A stretch of 64,000 nucleotides of DNA from Leucothrix arctica (GTDB lineage: Bacteria > Pseudomonadota > Gammaproteobacteria > Thiotrichales > Thiotrichaceae), in contig NZ_QGKL01000016.1 of NCBI RefSeq assembly GCF_003172895.1, positions 49,694 to 113,693 of the forward strand, given 5' to 3'. The notes under the pieces were generated by a model. It ran no database searches and was not told the DNA's origin. It saw only the letters and a list, made by a program, of their open reading frames with translations. A program made the position numbers and the translations under genes. This document shows positions 37,413-47,700 of the stretch, piece by piece. Positions within the stretch are counted from its first letter, which is position 1, and each line of letters opens with the position of its first letter.

Positions 37413-38303
37413 TCAGTCCACTAGACCCAATTCTTTTGCCGTATTTAAGATCGGCGCGAAGTCTTCATTCGTTGCAGCAATGAAGCTCTTACGAGGGAAT
37501 GATGCTAGTAGCTTAGGATCATCCATTGCTAGTAGTGCTTGCTTTACTTTCTCAGTGAAACCTTCGCCCCACTTAGCATCAACATCACCACGAATAGTCC
37601 ACTGGTAGTCCGGGTAAGCTGGTGTTTTCCAGATAGCAGATACTTTAGACGTATCAACTTTCTTTTCTTCAACCATCTTGTCCCATACTTTGAAGTTAAC
37701 CGCGCCCACTTCGTACGCGCCGCTTTCTACTAATGTAACAGTACGAGAGTGGTTACCACTGAAGCCAACTGTCTTGAAGATTTCTTCAGGACCTTTACCC
37801 ATGTTTTCACGGATGTTGAATTCAGGCATTAGACGACCTGAAGTAGAGCCCTTAGAACCAAACGTAAAAGTCTTACCTTCGATACCTTTTGGGAAGTCTT
37901 CTGACACTTTCAGACCAGTGCTGTGATGAGCGATGATGTAGCTGTGGAAGTTTGGATCTTCTTCACCCTGAGCAATCGCTTGAGCACCTGGTACAAGCAA
38001 ACGAGCTTTAACACCTGACAGTCCACCGAACCACGCTAGTTGTACTTGGTCGTTACGGAAGCTTGTAACAGCAGCTGCGTAAGACTTAACAGGAACATAT
38101 TTAACTGGCACTTCTAGCGTCTTTGACAAGTAGTCAGCCACTATACCAAAACGTGCTTTTAGAGCAGACTCATCCTGATCAGGAATTGCAGAGAAAACTA
38201 ATGTCTTAGTTTCTTCAGCTTGTAGAGGGGTAACGATAACCGCTGACGCGATCGCGATGCTTACAACAGTGCGGTTAAATAGCGCACGAATTGATGTATA
38301 CAT
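37413..38303 (-). CDS. periplasmic binding protein of phosphonate/phosphite/selenate-type ABC transporter
   Basis: About 296 aa from the ATG at 38303 (MYTSIRALFNRTVVSIAIAS ... PLQA), which gives a clean signal peptide; an upstream ATG adds 28 unconvincing residues. The mature protein is of the PhnD-like fold: LVFSAIPDQDESALKARFGIVADYLSK, VQLAWFGGLSGVKARL, FGSKGSTSGRLMPEFNI, GNHSRTVTLVESGAYEVGAVN and TPAYPDYQWTIRGDV. The WFGG, STSG and final PxYPDYxWTxRGD motifs recall the group annotated as putative selenate-binding proteins, though phosphonate or phosphite cannot be excluded. The substrate stays open. It starts the transporter operon, with 258 bp of non-coding DNA upstream. Confidence 0.82.
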   Translation of the reverse strand: MYTSIRALFNRTVVSIAIASAVIVTPLQAEETKTLVFSAIPDQDESALKARFGIVADYLSKTLEVPVKYVPVKSYAAAVTSFRNDQVQLAWFGGLSGVKARLLVPGAQAIAQGEEDPNFHSYIIAHHSTGLKVSEDFPKGIEGKTFTFGSKGSTSGRLMPEFNIRENMGKGPEEIFKTVGFSGNHSRTVTLVESGAYEVGAVNFKVWDKMVEEKKVDTSKVSAIWKTPAYPDYQWTIRGDVDAKWGEGFTEKVKQALLAMDDPKLLASFPRKSFIAATNEDFAPILNTAKELGLVD

Positions 38304-38561
38304 AATATTTATCAGTTCCAGATTTGTCGTATGACTTAAAAAAGAGTGCATTCTGTGGCAAAAGAAACTTTTGCACAAGCAACACAACCTTACATAAACA
38401 TTAAATCAATATCTTTCCCAGCTCTGAAACAAAAGAAAACCTCGTTTCTCTTAGATAAATTTAATTGGCCAGCATTGAGCATCTGTACTGGCCAAGCGAT
38501 GGAAAATACAGCAACACGGAAGATGCTGCTGCATAATATCCAAATCTAGCTAGATAATTAG

Positions 38562-39303
38562 TTACTTATCTAAAACTACTTGATAACTGACTTGTCCGCT
38601 TGCACCGCCTGACAAACTTCCTGTCATTTTCCAATCGACTGCACTGCCACTAACAGTCGGCAAACACGTCATACCTGCTGGTGTGCTATCACAGTTAGCT
38701 GTTCCTACATCATAAGTAGTGTAAGCAGGCACTGAGTCGTTGACGACTAAGTCAGTAATAGGCCCTGTACCCTTATTTCTATAGGTGATTCGATACTTTA
38801 AGATATCACCAGGACTAGCATCATTACTCGACTCTGTTGCTGCAGTGTTTTTCGTAATATTTTGTACACTCTTCCTCAGCTCTAACGATGAAGAGACACC
38901 ACTGGTATCCGTTGTAGGTAACGTCGACTGACCCGCAGTAGTAACATCAATAGCCGTTAACATTTGACTGCCACCACCACTATTATCAGAGAAGTTCGCG
39001 GTGATAGTGACACGGTGACGGTCTTGAGCGGCGACATTATTAGGTGCATACACTTTATTGATAATACAAATCTTATCACCCGCATTAACACCTAAATTAA
39101 ACTCACCTAATACCACGTCGGCCTCTGTACCGTTTAAAGTACCGCTACAGTCAGTGTCTCGATAAAGTAAGTTAGACCAGCCTTGAGTCACATTGAGGTC
39201 ACTATCGTGACTAAACACAACTGTTCCTGCGGTAGGCGTAGTAAATGTATGCGCATAAAAGATTACATTACCAGGCTGCACAGTCCCCGTATGATTTGGC
39301 TCT
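38562..39303 (-). repeat. C-terminal module shared with the 3239-aa protein (copy 1)
   Basis: Encodes the last ~247 residues of the 1740-aa protein (EPNHTGTVQPGNVIFYAHTF ... GGASGQVSYQVVLDK). It aligns by eye with the end of the neighbouring giant protein: PGNVIFY, LLYRDT, CDGSLNGTE/CSGTLNGTE, KVYAP, AQDRxxV and a terminal DUF11 domain with PGDxLxYRIxYRN and NDSVPxYT. The module runs flush to the C-terminus in both. Confidence 0.88.
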
Positions 39304-42300
39304 AAAACCGTACTCTGGATATCCGCAAAGTTAATACCAGTATATGTCGTAGCCGCACTCAAGGTGAAGGTCGTTGTGTCATTCGCTAGCGAGTAAGTTC
39401 CTCCTGTTGTACCCACTTCACCACCAATACTGACATAGCCACTTGCATTGCTTTCTGTCACAACCACTGTCGTTGCCGTTGCCGGAACATGCAACGTATA
39501 GCTACCATCAGTATTCGTTGTTGTCGTATCGTAAACCGTACCTGCGCCATCACTTGCGGTCATGGTGACACCACCAATACCAGGCTCATCACCTTCTTGT
39601 GATTGGTTACCGGACGTACCACCATTTAAACCATTGTCATGGAATACTGTCCCACTTACCGAAATACCCGCGAAGTCACCAAAGTCTTGGCGAGTAAGGT
39701 CAGTTTGATAAACAGTTATATTACGAGTGTTAGGTGTCGTTGAAATATGTTCATCTGGATCACCAGCCGCTGGTGGGCATGTTGCACTACCGAATGGTGT
39801 ATCTGATGCATCGGACTCTATTAACTGATAACTCCCTGGAATCACATCTTCAAACTGATAGAAACCATTAGCATCTGTATCAAGACTTACACATCGTTCA
39901 TTACCCTCATCATAAGGTGCGCCGTATAAAACGACCGTTACATTAGGAATACCTAATTCACTGTTTTCACGGATACCATTTTTATTACTATCGCTCCACA
40001 CCGTTCCTGAAACGTTATATGTAGCTGGGTTTATACCCACATCAAGCGTGAAGTTTGAAAAGTCATCAAGAGTACTATCCGTTAAATTGGCCGTATTATC
40101 TGCCGTTGGCTCATGACCAGTTGGCACGCCTCCACCCGCAGTAGCAGCATCAGCACTCAGTGTAATCACACCACTTCGAATGCCATTGACAACCGATGTA
40201 CCTACGGTGTAAGCATGCTGATCAACTGACTCATTTTCTTCTGTGTTAGGGTCAGTACTAGGTGTAGCAGGCGTCCAGTTCGCCATGGTTTTACCCAACT
40301 GAAACTCACTTGCAGGTATTTCAACGTAAAAGTCGCCCGTATCAACCTTTTGAAATAAGTAGCGGCCATTTTGCTCTGCACCTAAAGTCGTCGATTGAAC
40401 AAGAGTCCCATCACTTTTGTACAAATTAACTACCGTGCCATTCGGTGCTGGGTAATCAATGGACGCATCATACTTACCATCGCCATCGACATCCGCAAAC
40501 ACCAAGTCACCCAATGAATAAGACGCCACTTGGACAGAAGCATAGCCTGATTGTAGAAACTGGTCAGCCGGTAAGCTGGCAGAATCAAACGTGAAAAAGT
40601 TAGTATATATATCACTGGGATAATTTATCGTCGATGTATCAACGTCTGTAGGGTCACCTGCTTGCAGGGTCACTGTCGCAATAACACCCTGTTTAACATC
40701 ACCATTTTTAGCTAGGTCATAATTCGATATAAATTTGATGGCTGTCACACCTGCAAAGTCAGCCGGACAACCTGCTGTACCGAAGTCAGATTCTAAACAC
40801 CAGTTGGATACATTGTTATCTGGATTAACAATAATCCCACTCGGTGTATCACTTGTGTAGTACCAAGTACCTAAAGCCAACTCACCAGAAGCAGGAGTGC
40901 TCCCATCAAGCCAAGAAACTGGTGGCTCCCCTATCAAACTATAAGAACCACTAAAGCTAGATGCAGGAACATTGTCATCACCACTATAAGGTAGCCGATC
41001 AATAATTACTGGTTTATCAATTTCAACAAGGTCTGAGAAGTTTGACCACTTTAACGTATAAACCTGATCATCATTACGATCATCCAACGCCGCATCGACT
41101 GTTTTAGTCACCTTCACATCACCCACCTGTAACAAACTAATGGTGTGAGTGTCATGTCGGAGTGACTGAGTAGTAAAGACGTCATCAGCCTGCACCAAAG
41201 ACTCCAATATAACCGATGTACCGTCTGCTGCTAAAGCATCTGTATCTGTACAAAACACACGTGGATCAATGCTACTGTTAGCTGTGACCGTACCCAAATT
41301 CCAAACTAAACGGGTATAGCCACTTTCAGTATTTCCATCAATATCGGTGTTGTACTGAATCAGGTTGGGCGGTGTTGCACCACTTTGAGATGCTGTACAT
41401 GTAGAGTTATAGCTAGCTTCTGGCGGCAATACGCTAAATATTTGTAAGTTTTCTGCGTCGACAGATGTTTCCAACTCTGTCAGCAAAGTAGTATTTACTT
41501 GCCAAACAACCTCATTCCCAGCAAGTGTACTCGCCGTACTTCCTGAGCTTGCCTCTGGTGATAAACTAAACGAGTCTAGCGCCAAACGCGCACGACTCAT
41601 ACTTATACGGTCACCACGGCTACTCGTATTTTCAGGTGAGGGTTCATAGTTTTGAGTGAGCCAACTGTCCCAAAGCTCATCAGATCGAGCTGTTGCAAAG
41701 TTCGCCATAACCGTGCCAGGAGGAATGATATCGCCATCATGAGGCCCCCCATTAAAGTTTTGACGCACCATTAATGGTACAACGAATGTAATATATTGTG
41801 TCGGAGTCATTCCTTCATTTGCGGCTATAGATGCATCTGATTGTCGAAGCCTAACTGCATTAATACTATCAATACCACCAGGCACTAAAGAAGCATCCGA
41901 ATACCAACCGCTACTAGCACTACTATCGTCACAAACTGCTGCTTTCTGATTAGACCAATCACCTTCATAACGACCAGTGTCAGTATTGAAGTCAAAGCTA
42001 CCATCATTATTATTATCAAGCGGGTCATCACCAGATACATTAATATAGGCGTACTCGACAATCATGTCATCAATAGAGACACTGCCCGTTGTCGTATTAC
42101 GAGTACCTAGATATGCGTATGTACCCGCAGAGCCATTAGTATTACTTCGATCTGTTAACTGGTAGGTCGTATTATCAAATACATCACACATACCAATATT
42201 CGTCAGGGCCAGTGTGCCATTATTACGAAATAAGATCCTAGTCGCCGCTGAAGAGCCATTTTCAAGTTCGGCATCACCCGCACCGGCGCTACTACTCGCC

Positions 42301-43784
42301 CAAGTAATACCATTAATAGCATTATCGTTAATTGTCTTCGCCATGTACTTCGTAAAACTACCTGAAGCAGTAATCTCAAATAACGTTGAGCCCAACTGAT
42401 TATTACTTCGCTCACCATCAATCAACTCACCGTTATAACCTGGTTCAAAACCATCACCGAAGTTACTAGTATTAGAGTCACTGGTTGGATCAAAATCAGT
42501 TAACAAACTGGTCAACCACAATGCTCCATTGAAGTCATCATCAACGCCATCGGCTGCATCAATTGTCCGCATCGGAATAAATACTCTCATGCGGTGATCT
42601 GTCGCATAATAAGGGCCTGCAGATAAGTCATTTCCACGGGTATCCTCAGTTGGCCAATGCGTCCCTGAAAGATCTGCGCCCGTTATCGTAAAGTCATACT
42701 GTGGAGAAGTAGCGTCACTCGCGTCTGTACGAGAGAAAGTACAATCTCCTGAGTCTGTCACCGATGCGTTTCCACCACCGCTACCATAAACCAGCCCAGT
42801 GAAGCCAGCCGTATTTGGTTCACAGCTGATGACATGAAATTCTGGGGAATAACTTGTCCCCGTCGCACTCTCAATGGTCGCTGAAAAAACACTACTAAAT
42901 GTTAGTGGTTCAGTAATCGACTCAATACCTGTTGTACGAGTGGCTGCAACACGTATCCATGTACTCGCGTAAAAACCTAGCTCGGTACCCTGCCCAACAT
43001 CTGCATATCCAGTACCATCATTACGCCATGTGCTCGTTGTCGTTGTCGACTGTAGCAAGTCCCACGCTGGCGCAGCTGAAATAATTACAGGTGTACTATC
43101 TTCATAAGTATTTACCGTTGAGGTAGCGCTACCATCGGTGTTTGCCGTGGAATAGATACGTTGAGTGGTTGTGTAACTTGAACCGTTAGCAGACAAACCA
43201 CTTGGCTGAATAGGAATACTTAAAAACTTAGCCTGCCCTTCACTCAGCCCACCAAGGTTACACGTCATCGTTATACTGCGATCACTATTAATCACAATGG
43301 TTGACGCTGGGTCATCCCCACCACCGCCAAGCTCTGAACAAGCAATAGGTAAAGAGTTAAAAGCAATCTCAGCATCAGTTGAAGGATGGGCTGTAAGTTC
43401 AAGTACTACATTTTCTATGACGTTTTCACCAACGGGAATACTGGGGTCACCACCGTTTGCAGAGATCGAAAATAAATGAGTCGAAACATCCTGAGTTCGC
43501 ACCACATAGTTAGCATCGCCACAATCGGCACCAGCAATTTGCGTGTCAGTGTCTGTTGGGCAAGCGACCAAATCACCTGAAGCATCTTCAACCGCCGTTC
43601 CAAAAGGGCTGGTGCCATCTAAAAGACCCTGACCAAAGGGACCAAACTCTAGTGAAGGAATGTCGGCATAGCTTGCTGGAACCATAAAAAAACACAGCAC
43701 AACGGCACGTGTGCTTACACCTATAAATTTTCTTATAAGCATCGAATAGACGCCACTAATAATTAAAGAGTTACATCGCTGCAT
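38562..43784 (-). CDS. giant exported protein with SdrD-B-like and DUF11 domains
   Basis: 1740 aa if started at the ATG at 43784 (GAGA upstream); a start at residue 15 (43742, MLIRKFIGVSTR) would give a more usual signal peptide ending SYA. A large N-terminal part (about 40-900) is Thr/Ser/Asp-rich beta-structure with few recognisable motifs. About 905-1000 is DUF11-like (VKVTKTVDAALDDRND). From about 1090 three SdrD-B-like domains follow: YSLGDLVFADVDGDGKYD, YNVSGTVWSDSNKNGIRENSE, and VSGTVFHDNGLNG, each with a DxDxxG calcium-binding loop. Residues 1494-1740 match the end of the 3239-aa protein. There is no LPXTG, PEP-CTERM or RTX signal. It is probably a secreted or surface-anchored adhesin-like protein. 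Confidence 0.8.
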   Translation of the reverse strand: MQRCNSLIISGVYSMLIRKFIGVSTRAVVLCFFMVPASYADIPSLEFGPFGQGLLDGTSPFGTAVEDASGDLVACPTDTDTQIAGADCGDANYVVRTQDVSTHLFSISANGGDPSIPVGENVIENVVLELTAHPSTDAEIAFNSLPIACSELGGGGDDPASTIVINSDRSITMTCNLGGLSEGQAKFLSIPIQPSGLSANGSSYTTTQRIYSTANTDGSATSTVNTYEDSTPVIISAAPAWDLLQSTTTTSTWRNDGTGYADVGQGTELGFYASTWIRVAATRTTGIESITEPLTFSSVFSATIESATGTSYSPEFHVISCEPNTAGFTGLVYGSGGGNASVTDSGDCTFSRTDASDATSPQYDFTITGADLSGTHWPTEDTRGNDLSAGPYYATDHRMRVFIPMRTIDAADGVDDDFNGALWLTSLLTDFDPTSDSNTSNFGDGFEPGYNGELIDGERSNNQLGSTLFEITASGSFTKYMAKTINDNAINGITWASSSAGAGDAELENGSSAATRILFRNNGTLALTNIGMCDVFDNTTYQLTDRSNTNGSAGTYAYLGTRNTTTGSVSIDDMIVEYAYINVSGDDPLDNNNDGSFDFNTDTGRYEGDWSNQKAAVCDDSSASSGWYSDASLVPGGIDSINAVRLRQSDASIAANEGMTPTQYITFVVPLMVRQNFNGGPHDGDIIPPGTVMANFATARSDELWDSWLTQNYEPSPENTSSRGDRISMSRARLALDSFSLSPEASSGSTASTLAGNEVVWQVNTTLLTELETSVDAENLQIFSVLPPEASYNSTCTASQSGATPPNLIQYNTDIDGNTESGYTRLVWNLGTVTANSSIDPRVFCTDTDALAADGTSVILESLVQADDVFTTQSLRHDTHTISLLQVGDVKVTKTVDAALDDRNDDQVYTLKWSNFSDLVEIDKPVIIDRLPYSGDDNVPASSFSGSYSLIGEPPVSWLDGSTPASGELALGTWYYTSDTPSGIIVNPDNNVSNWCLESDFGTAGCPADFAGVTAIKFISNYDLAKNGDVKQGVIATVTLQAGDPTDVDTSTINYPSDIYTNFFTFDSASLPADQFLQSGYASVQVASYSLGDLVFADVDGDGKYDASIDYPAPNGTVVNLYKSDGTLVQSTTLGAEQNGRYLFQKVDTGDFYVEIPASEFQLGKTMANWTPATPSTDPNTEENESVDQHAYTVGTSVVNGIRSGVITLSADAATAGGGVPTGHEPTADNTANLTDSTLDDFSNFTLDVGINPATYNVSGTVWSDSNKNGIRENSELGIPNVTVVLYGAPYDEGNERCVSLDTDANGFYQFEDVIPGSYQLIESDASDTPFGSATCPPAAGDPDEHISTTPNTRNITVYQTDLTRQDFGDFAGISVSGTVFHDNGLNGGTSGNQSQEGDEPGIGGVTMTASDGAGTVYDTTTTNTDGSYTLHVPATATTVVVTESNASGYVSIGGEVGTTGGTYSLANDTTTFTLSAATTYTGINFADIQSTVLEPNHTGTVQPGNVIFYAHTFTTPTAGTVVFSHDSDLNVTQGWSNLLYRDTDCSGTLNGTEADVVLGEFNLGVNAGDKICIINKVYAPNNVAAQDRHRVTITANFSDNSGGGSQMLTAIDVTTAGQSTLPTTDTSGVSSSLELRKSVQNITKNTAATESSNDASPGDILKYRITYRNKGTGPITDLVVNDSVPAYTTYDVGTANCDSTPAGMTCLPTVSGSAVDWKMTGSLSGGASGQVSYQVVLDK

Positions 43785-43925
43785 TATCTATTCTCGCTTA
43801 TATATATATATCTATGTGTACTAAAATAGCAGTCATTTTCATGCGCTAAAATCACGCATAACTACCTAATAGGTGCCTACCTCTTATTTATACACATAAT
43901 CCATTTACGTAAACTTAATCGCTCA

Positions 43926-44702
43926 TTAGTTTTCTACCATTACCTCATAACTCACGCTACCAGAAGCACCACCGTTTAAAGAGCCAACGAAGATCCAATT
44001 AACCGCAGCTGAACTGGATGCAGGCGTACACGTCAGGCTGGCTGGCGTGTTTTCGCAAGTCGCACTCGCCAATATTAAATCGGTGTATACAGGCACACTA
44101 TCATTCACTTTCAAGTCAGTAATCGAGCCAATACCCGTGTTTCGGTAGTAAATGCGATATCGTAAAACATCACCCGGTTTGGCTTGGTTTAAAGAGCTTG
44201 TTTCCAACGCACCCTCAATCAAACCTTGTGCGATCACTTCGGACATATTTTCTACCGTTTTGGTAAGCTCTAATCGTGATGCGCCTATCGCAGGTATTGT
44301 GGGCGTTGGTAACGGCGTCGCAGCTTGTCCTGTAATTGTTAAGTCAGAAACACTCAACGTCGTACTTGGTAACATACCACCCGCATAATTGAAGGTAGCA
44401 GTTGTCTCTACCGTATAACGATCTTGTGCAGGAGCATTCGCTGGCGCATAAACTTTATCAATGATGCATAGTTGTCCGCCCGCTCCAACACCTAAGTTCA
44501 TACCAGTTATTGGCGTATTTCCCTCAGTACCGTTCAATGACCCGTCACAGTTCGTATCTCGATATAACAAGTGTGACCAACCTGTAGCATTATTACCGCT
44601 TTCATCTGTACTAAAGACCACAGTACCCTCAGCTTGTGTTGTAAACACATGTGAATAAAAAATAACGTTGCCAGGTAACACTTCACTTTGATGATCAGGT
44701 TC
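43926..44702 (-). repeat. C-terminal module shared with the 1740-aa protein (copy 2)
   Basis: Encodes the last ~259 residues of the 3239-aa protein (EPDHQSEVLPGNVIFYSHVF ... GGASGSVSYEVMVEN). It has the same order of motifs as copy 1, with a ~10-residue insertion near the DUF11 start (EVIAQGLIEGALETSS). The two copies diverge too much at the DNA level to be a recent duplication. Confidence 0.88.
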
Positions 44703-47700
44703 AAAAGTAATGCCAACACCAGTATTAACACCGGTAGTGCTGGTTGCGCCTGCTACTTCACCAAAGTCTTGGTCGACAATATTACTACCCGCAACGGTCA
44801 CGGTAAGTATGTCTGCAGTTGTTGACTGATAACCCACTGGGTTGTTCGCAGATGCTGTTGCGCAGCTTTGTGGTACGGGTGTGGTTTCACCGTGTGCTTG
44901 GTAGATTTCGTAACTGCCATTATCCACATCCACAAAGGTGTAATGACCACTACCCCCAGTATTCACACTTCGGCAAACACCTGTGCTGGTATTACGAATC
45001 ACCACCACTGTTCCGCTAATGCCGGATTCTCCACCATCTTCTGCCGCGTTGCTGTTGGCATCGATGTAGACACGACCGCTAAGGTTTGCACCGGCAGAAA
45101 CAATCGTCAGCGCGTAATCCTCCACCTCACCGTCTAATTTGCTACCATCTGATTCGCGATTATTCAGTGAATCAGTGGTTAAACGTAGACGTAAGTAACT
45201 GTCACCCGCCTGAATATCAATAGGGATGTTCGACCATTTCAGCGTTATGTCAGCATTGTTGCTACCCGCTGGTACACTGCGGATTGCTGCTTCATCAGCA
45301 TCGAAACTACCGTTACCATCAAAGTCGATCCAAGCGACTAAATTAGCAGCTAGCAGCGTGTCATTATTAGCGCTGACAGTGACTTGATAGATACGATCAG
45401 CAGCTGTCAGGGTCGGTAATGCACTAACGCCGTCTTCATCTGTACCGTCGCCATCAGCACTACTAGAAGGCTGTCCATCACTGTCGTTATCAGGTGCTGT
45501 TGAACCAAGGTAGACGCCATTAATAGTACCGTGCTGTGGGCCACCACTGGCTAGTAACGTACTATACTGATCTGGAGCATCACCATAGTCCTGAGGAATA
45601 CAGCTAACAAAGCCGACATTGGCCGCTCCTGCATAAGTTTGGTAGGCCACTGTCAGCGTTTTAAGTCCTGTTACTGGAAAAACATAGGCCTCTTGATCAT
45701 TATTAGGACCATTTGAAAGTGTACTAATACGCTGTAATGTGCTGTCCCATGAGCCAAATAAGCTTGGACTATTTGCATTTGAATTTAAAGGGTTTGCCGT
45801 TTCCCAAAGGCTAGGGATAGGCAATGATCCTAAGTTATTATTGGAAAAAACCATCGACTCATCCGTCGCATCAATGTCTCTAACCACCATATAGGTGTTA
45901 GCTGGCAGCGCGTCACTAAAAACGATATTAGCAATGGTGGAGCCGGTTCCACTGAGATCATCAGGGTAGTTTACTCCGATGCCTATTCCCCGTGATCCAA
46001 ACGCACTGATAAATGTCGTGTCAGTAAACGTTTTAGGGGAACCTACCCATTTGCGATTAGTGCCTGTCATCGTTGTACTGAAATTAACAGTGGCACTAAG
46101 CCCTCGTGCTGACCAGTCAATGAGCCAGTTAGGGTCTGGGTAGGCCGCCTGCCCAGTGGTATCCATCCAGCTAGTAACACCCACACAAGCACCTGGCGCA
46201 GCACTTGGTGTTTGGATAGTCACAGGGTAGTCTTCTACCTCCCCATCTGACGCGACACCTGTAGCCGTAGAAGCTTCGTCTGAATCTGAGGCAATTCGTA
46301 GACGCGCATAGGTATTACCGTCACTTAAGCCTGACAAACCTATCCAGTTTAGCGTCACGTTCCCATTGACGTTACAAGTAGTTGGATAGTCGGTATTTCG
46401 CTCACCCGTATCAAACACACCATTTTTGTTAAAGTCCACCCAACCCGCTACAAACGCGCCTTGGTCACTACAATCTACTCGTAAGCGGTAGCTAGATTGT
46501 GTTGTCCAGATGGCAGGAACAATGTCGTATGCGTCTTCATCATCTTTACCATCAAGGTCATCACCCGTGCCGTCACTGCCGCTGTTGACCGCATTCTGTG
46601 ATTGACTATCACTATCAGGTGCAACACTACCTAAGTAGACAGTTGGTGTGTCTGGGACAGCGTGAGAAGCATCTAAATATGAGGCTGGCGCATCACCATA
46701 GTCTCTCGCTAATGGTATAGCCGTTGAGCATACAATACCTTCCCAATCACCAGTGATAATACTACGTGTGCCACTAGCGGTTCCCGTGGCAAGGTCAACA
46801 TTAGACAAAGTACTAGCATTGGTGCCGCCGACATTTGCCGAGACAATAACTAGGTCGCCATTCGTATCAAACGACATACCCTCAATATCATAATAAGCTG
46901 AAACAGGTGCACTACCACTTGTGTAAGCAACGCCACTTAAATTGTTGGGAGCTAGCACTGCTTGAGGCGTACTGAGAGACAGATCGACAGCAAATAAGTG
47001 ACCGGCGTTTGTTGTCGCACTATTCACATGAGTGCTCACCACACCATAAAGCATATTGGGCGCACTCTCATAAAAGGTTAGCGCTTCAATGGTTGCTTTT
47101 GTGCCGGCGTTAACCAAAACATCATAAGGCGATAAATCTATCACCATATAATCTTCACCTGCAAAAGCGCCGCTAATAACATTACCCGTGGTGGTGCTCA
47201 TCTTAAATAAGTAGGCATCACTATCACTGATATTATTACTAGGTTGTGTTGAATAAGCCGCGACCCATACTTCATTCGTACCCGGTCGGTGAGCAATAGC
47301 ACGCGAGCCTGCTATATCTAAGGTGCCATAGACGCTGTGAGAGAGGCTACCGACAGCGCTTGTTGTGATATCTGAGAAGGAGCCTATACTAAAGTCGATG
47401 TTACCCAATACCAAAGTATCGTTTCTATCGCCATTCAATGCATAAAACACACCGTTAGCGACATCTGCGGTTAGCCCCTCAACAGTACCGTCTGATACAC
47501 CCCAAGGGCCAACCTTAAACAGAGTACTTGGATTCATATGATCTGAGATTGTATAGAACGAATCTGGATCAGCATTCACACCCGTATTCTGGTGATGAGT
47601 CAGTAAGCATCGCCCACCGTCGCCTGGGCCTGTGACTGGCGGTATTGGCCAACTAGGGCCAGCAGCAATCGTCAATGCATAGTCCTCTACCTCACCATTA

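Noticed and set aside
38346..38549. 67-codon plus-strand frame between the transporter and the 1740-aa gene
   Set aside because: No ribosome-binding site, no recognisable motif, and low-complexity codon content; treated as non-coding.
43799..43811. TA dinucleotide run before the 1740-aa gene
   Set aside because: Short low-complexity sequence without other structure; I see no reason to call it a switch site.
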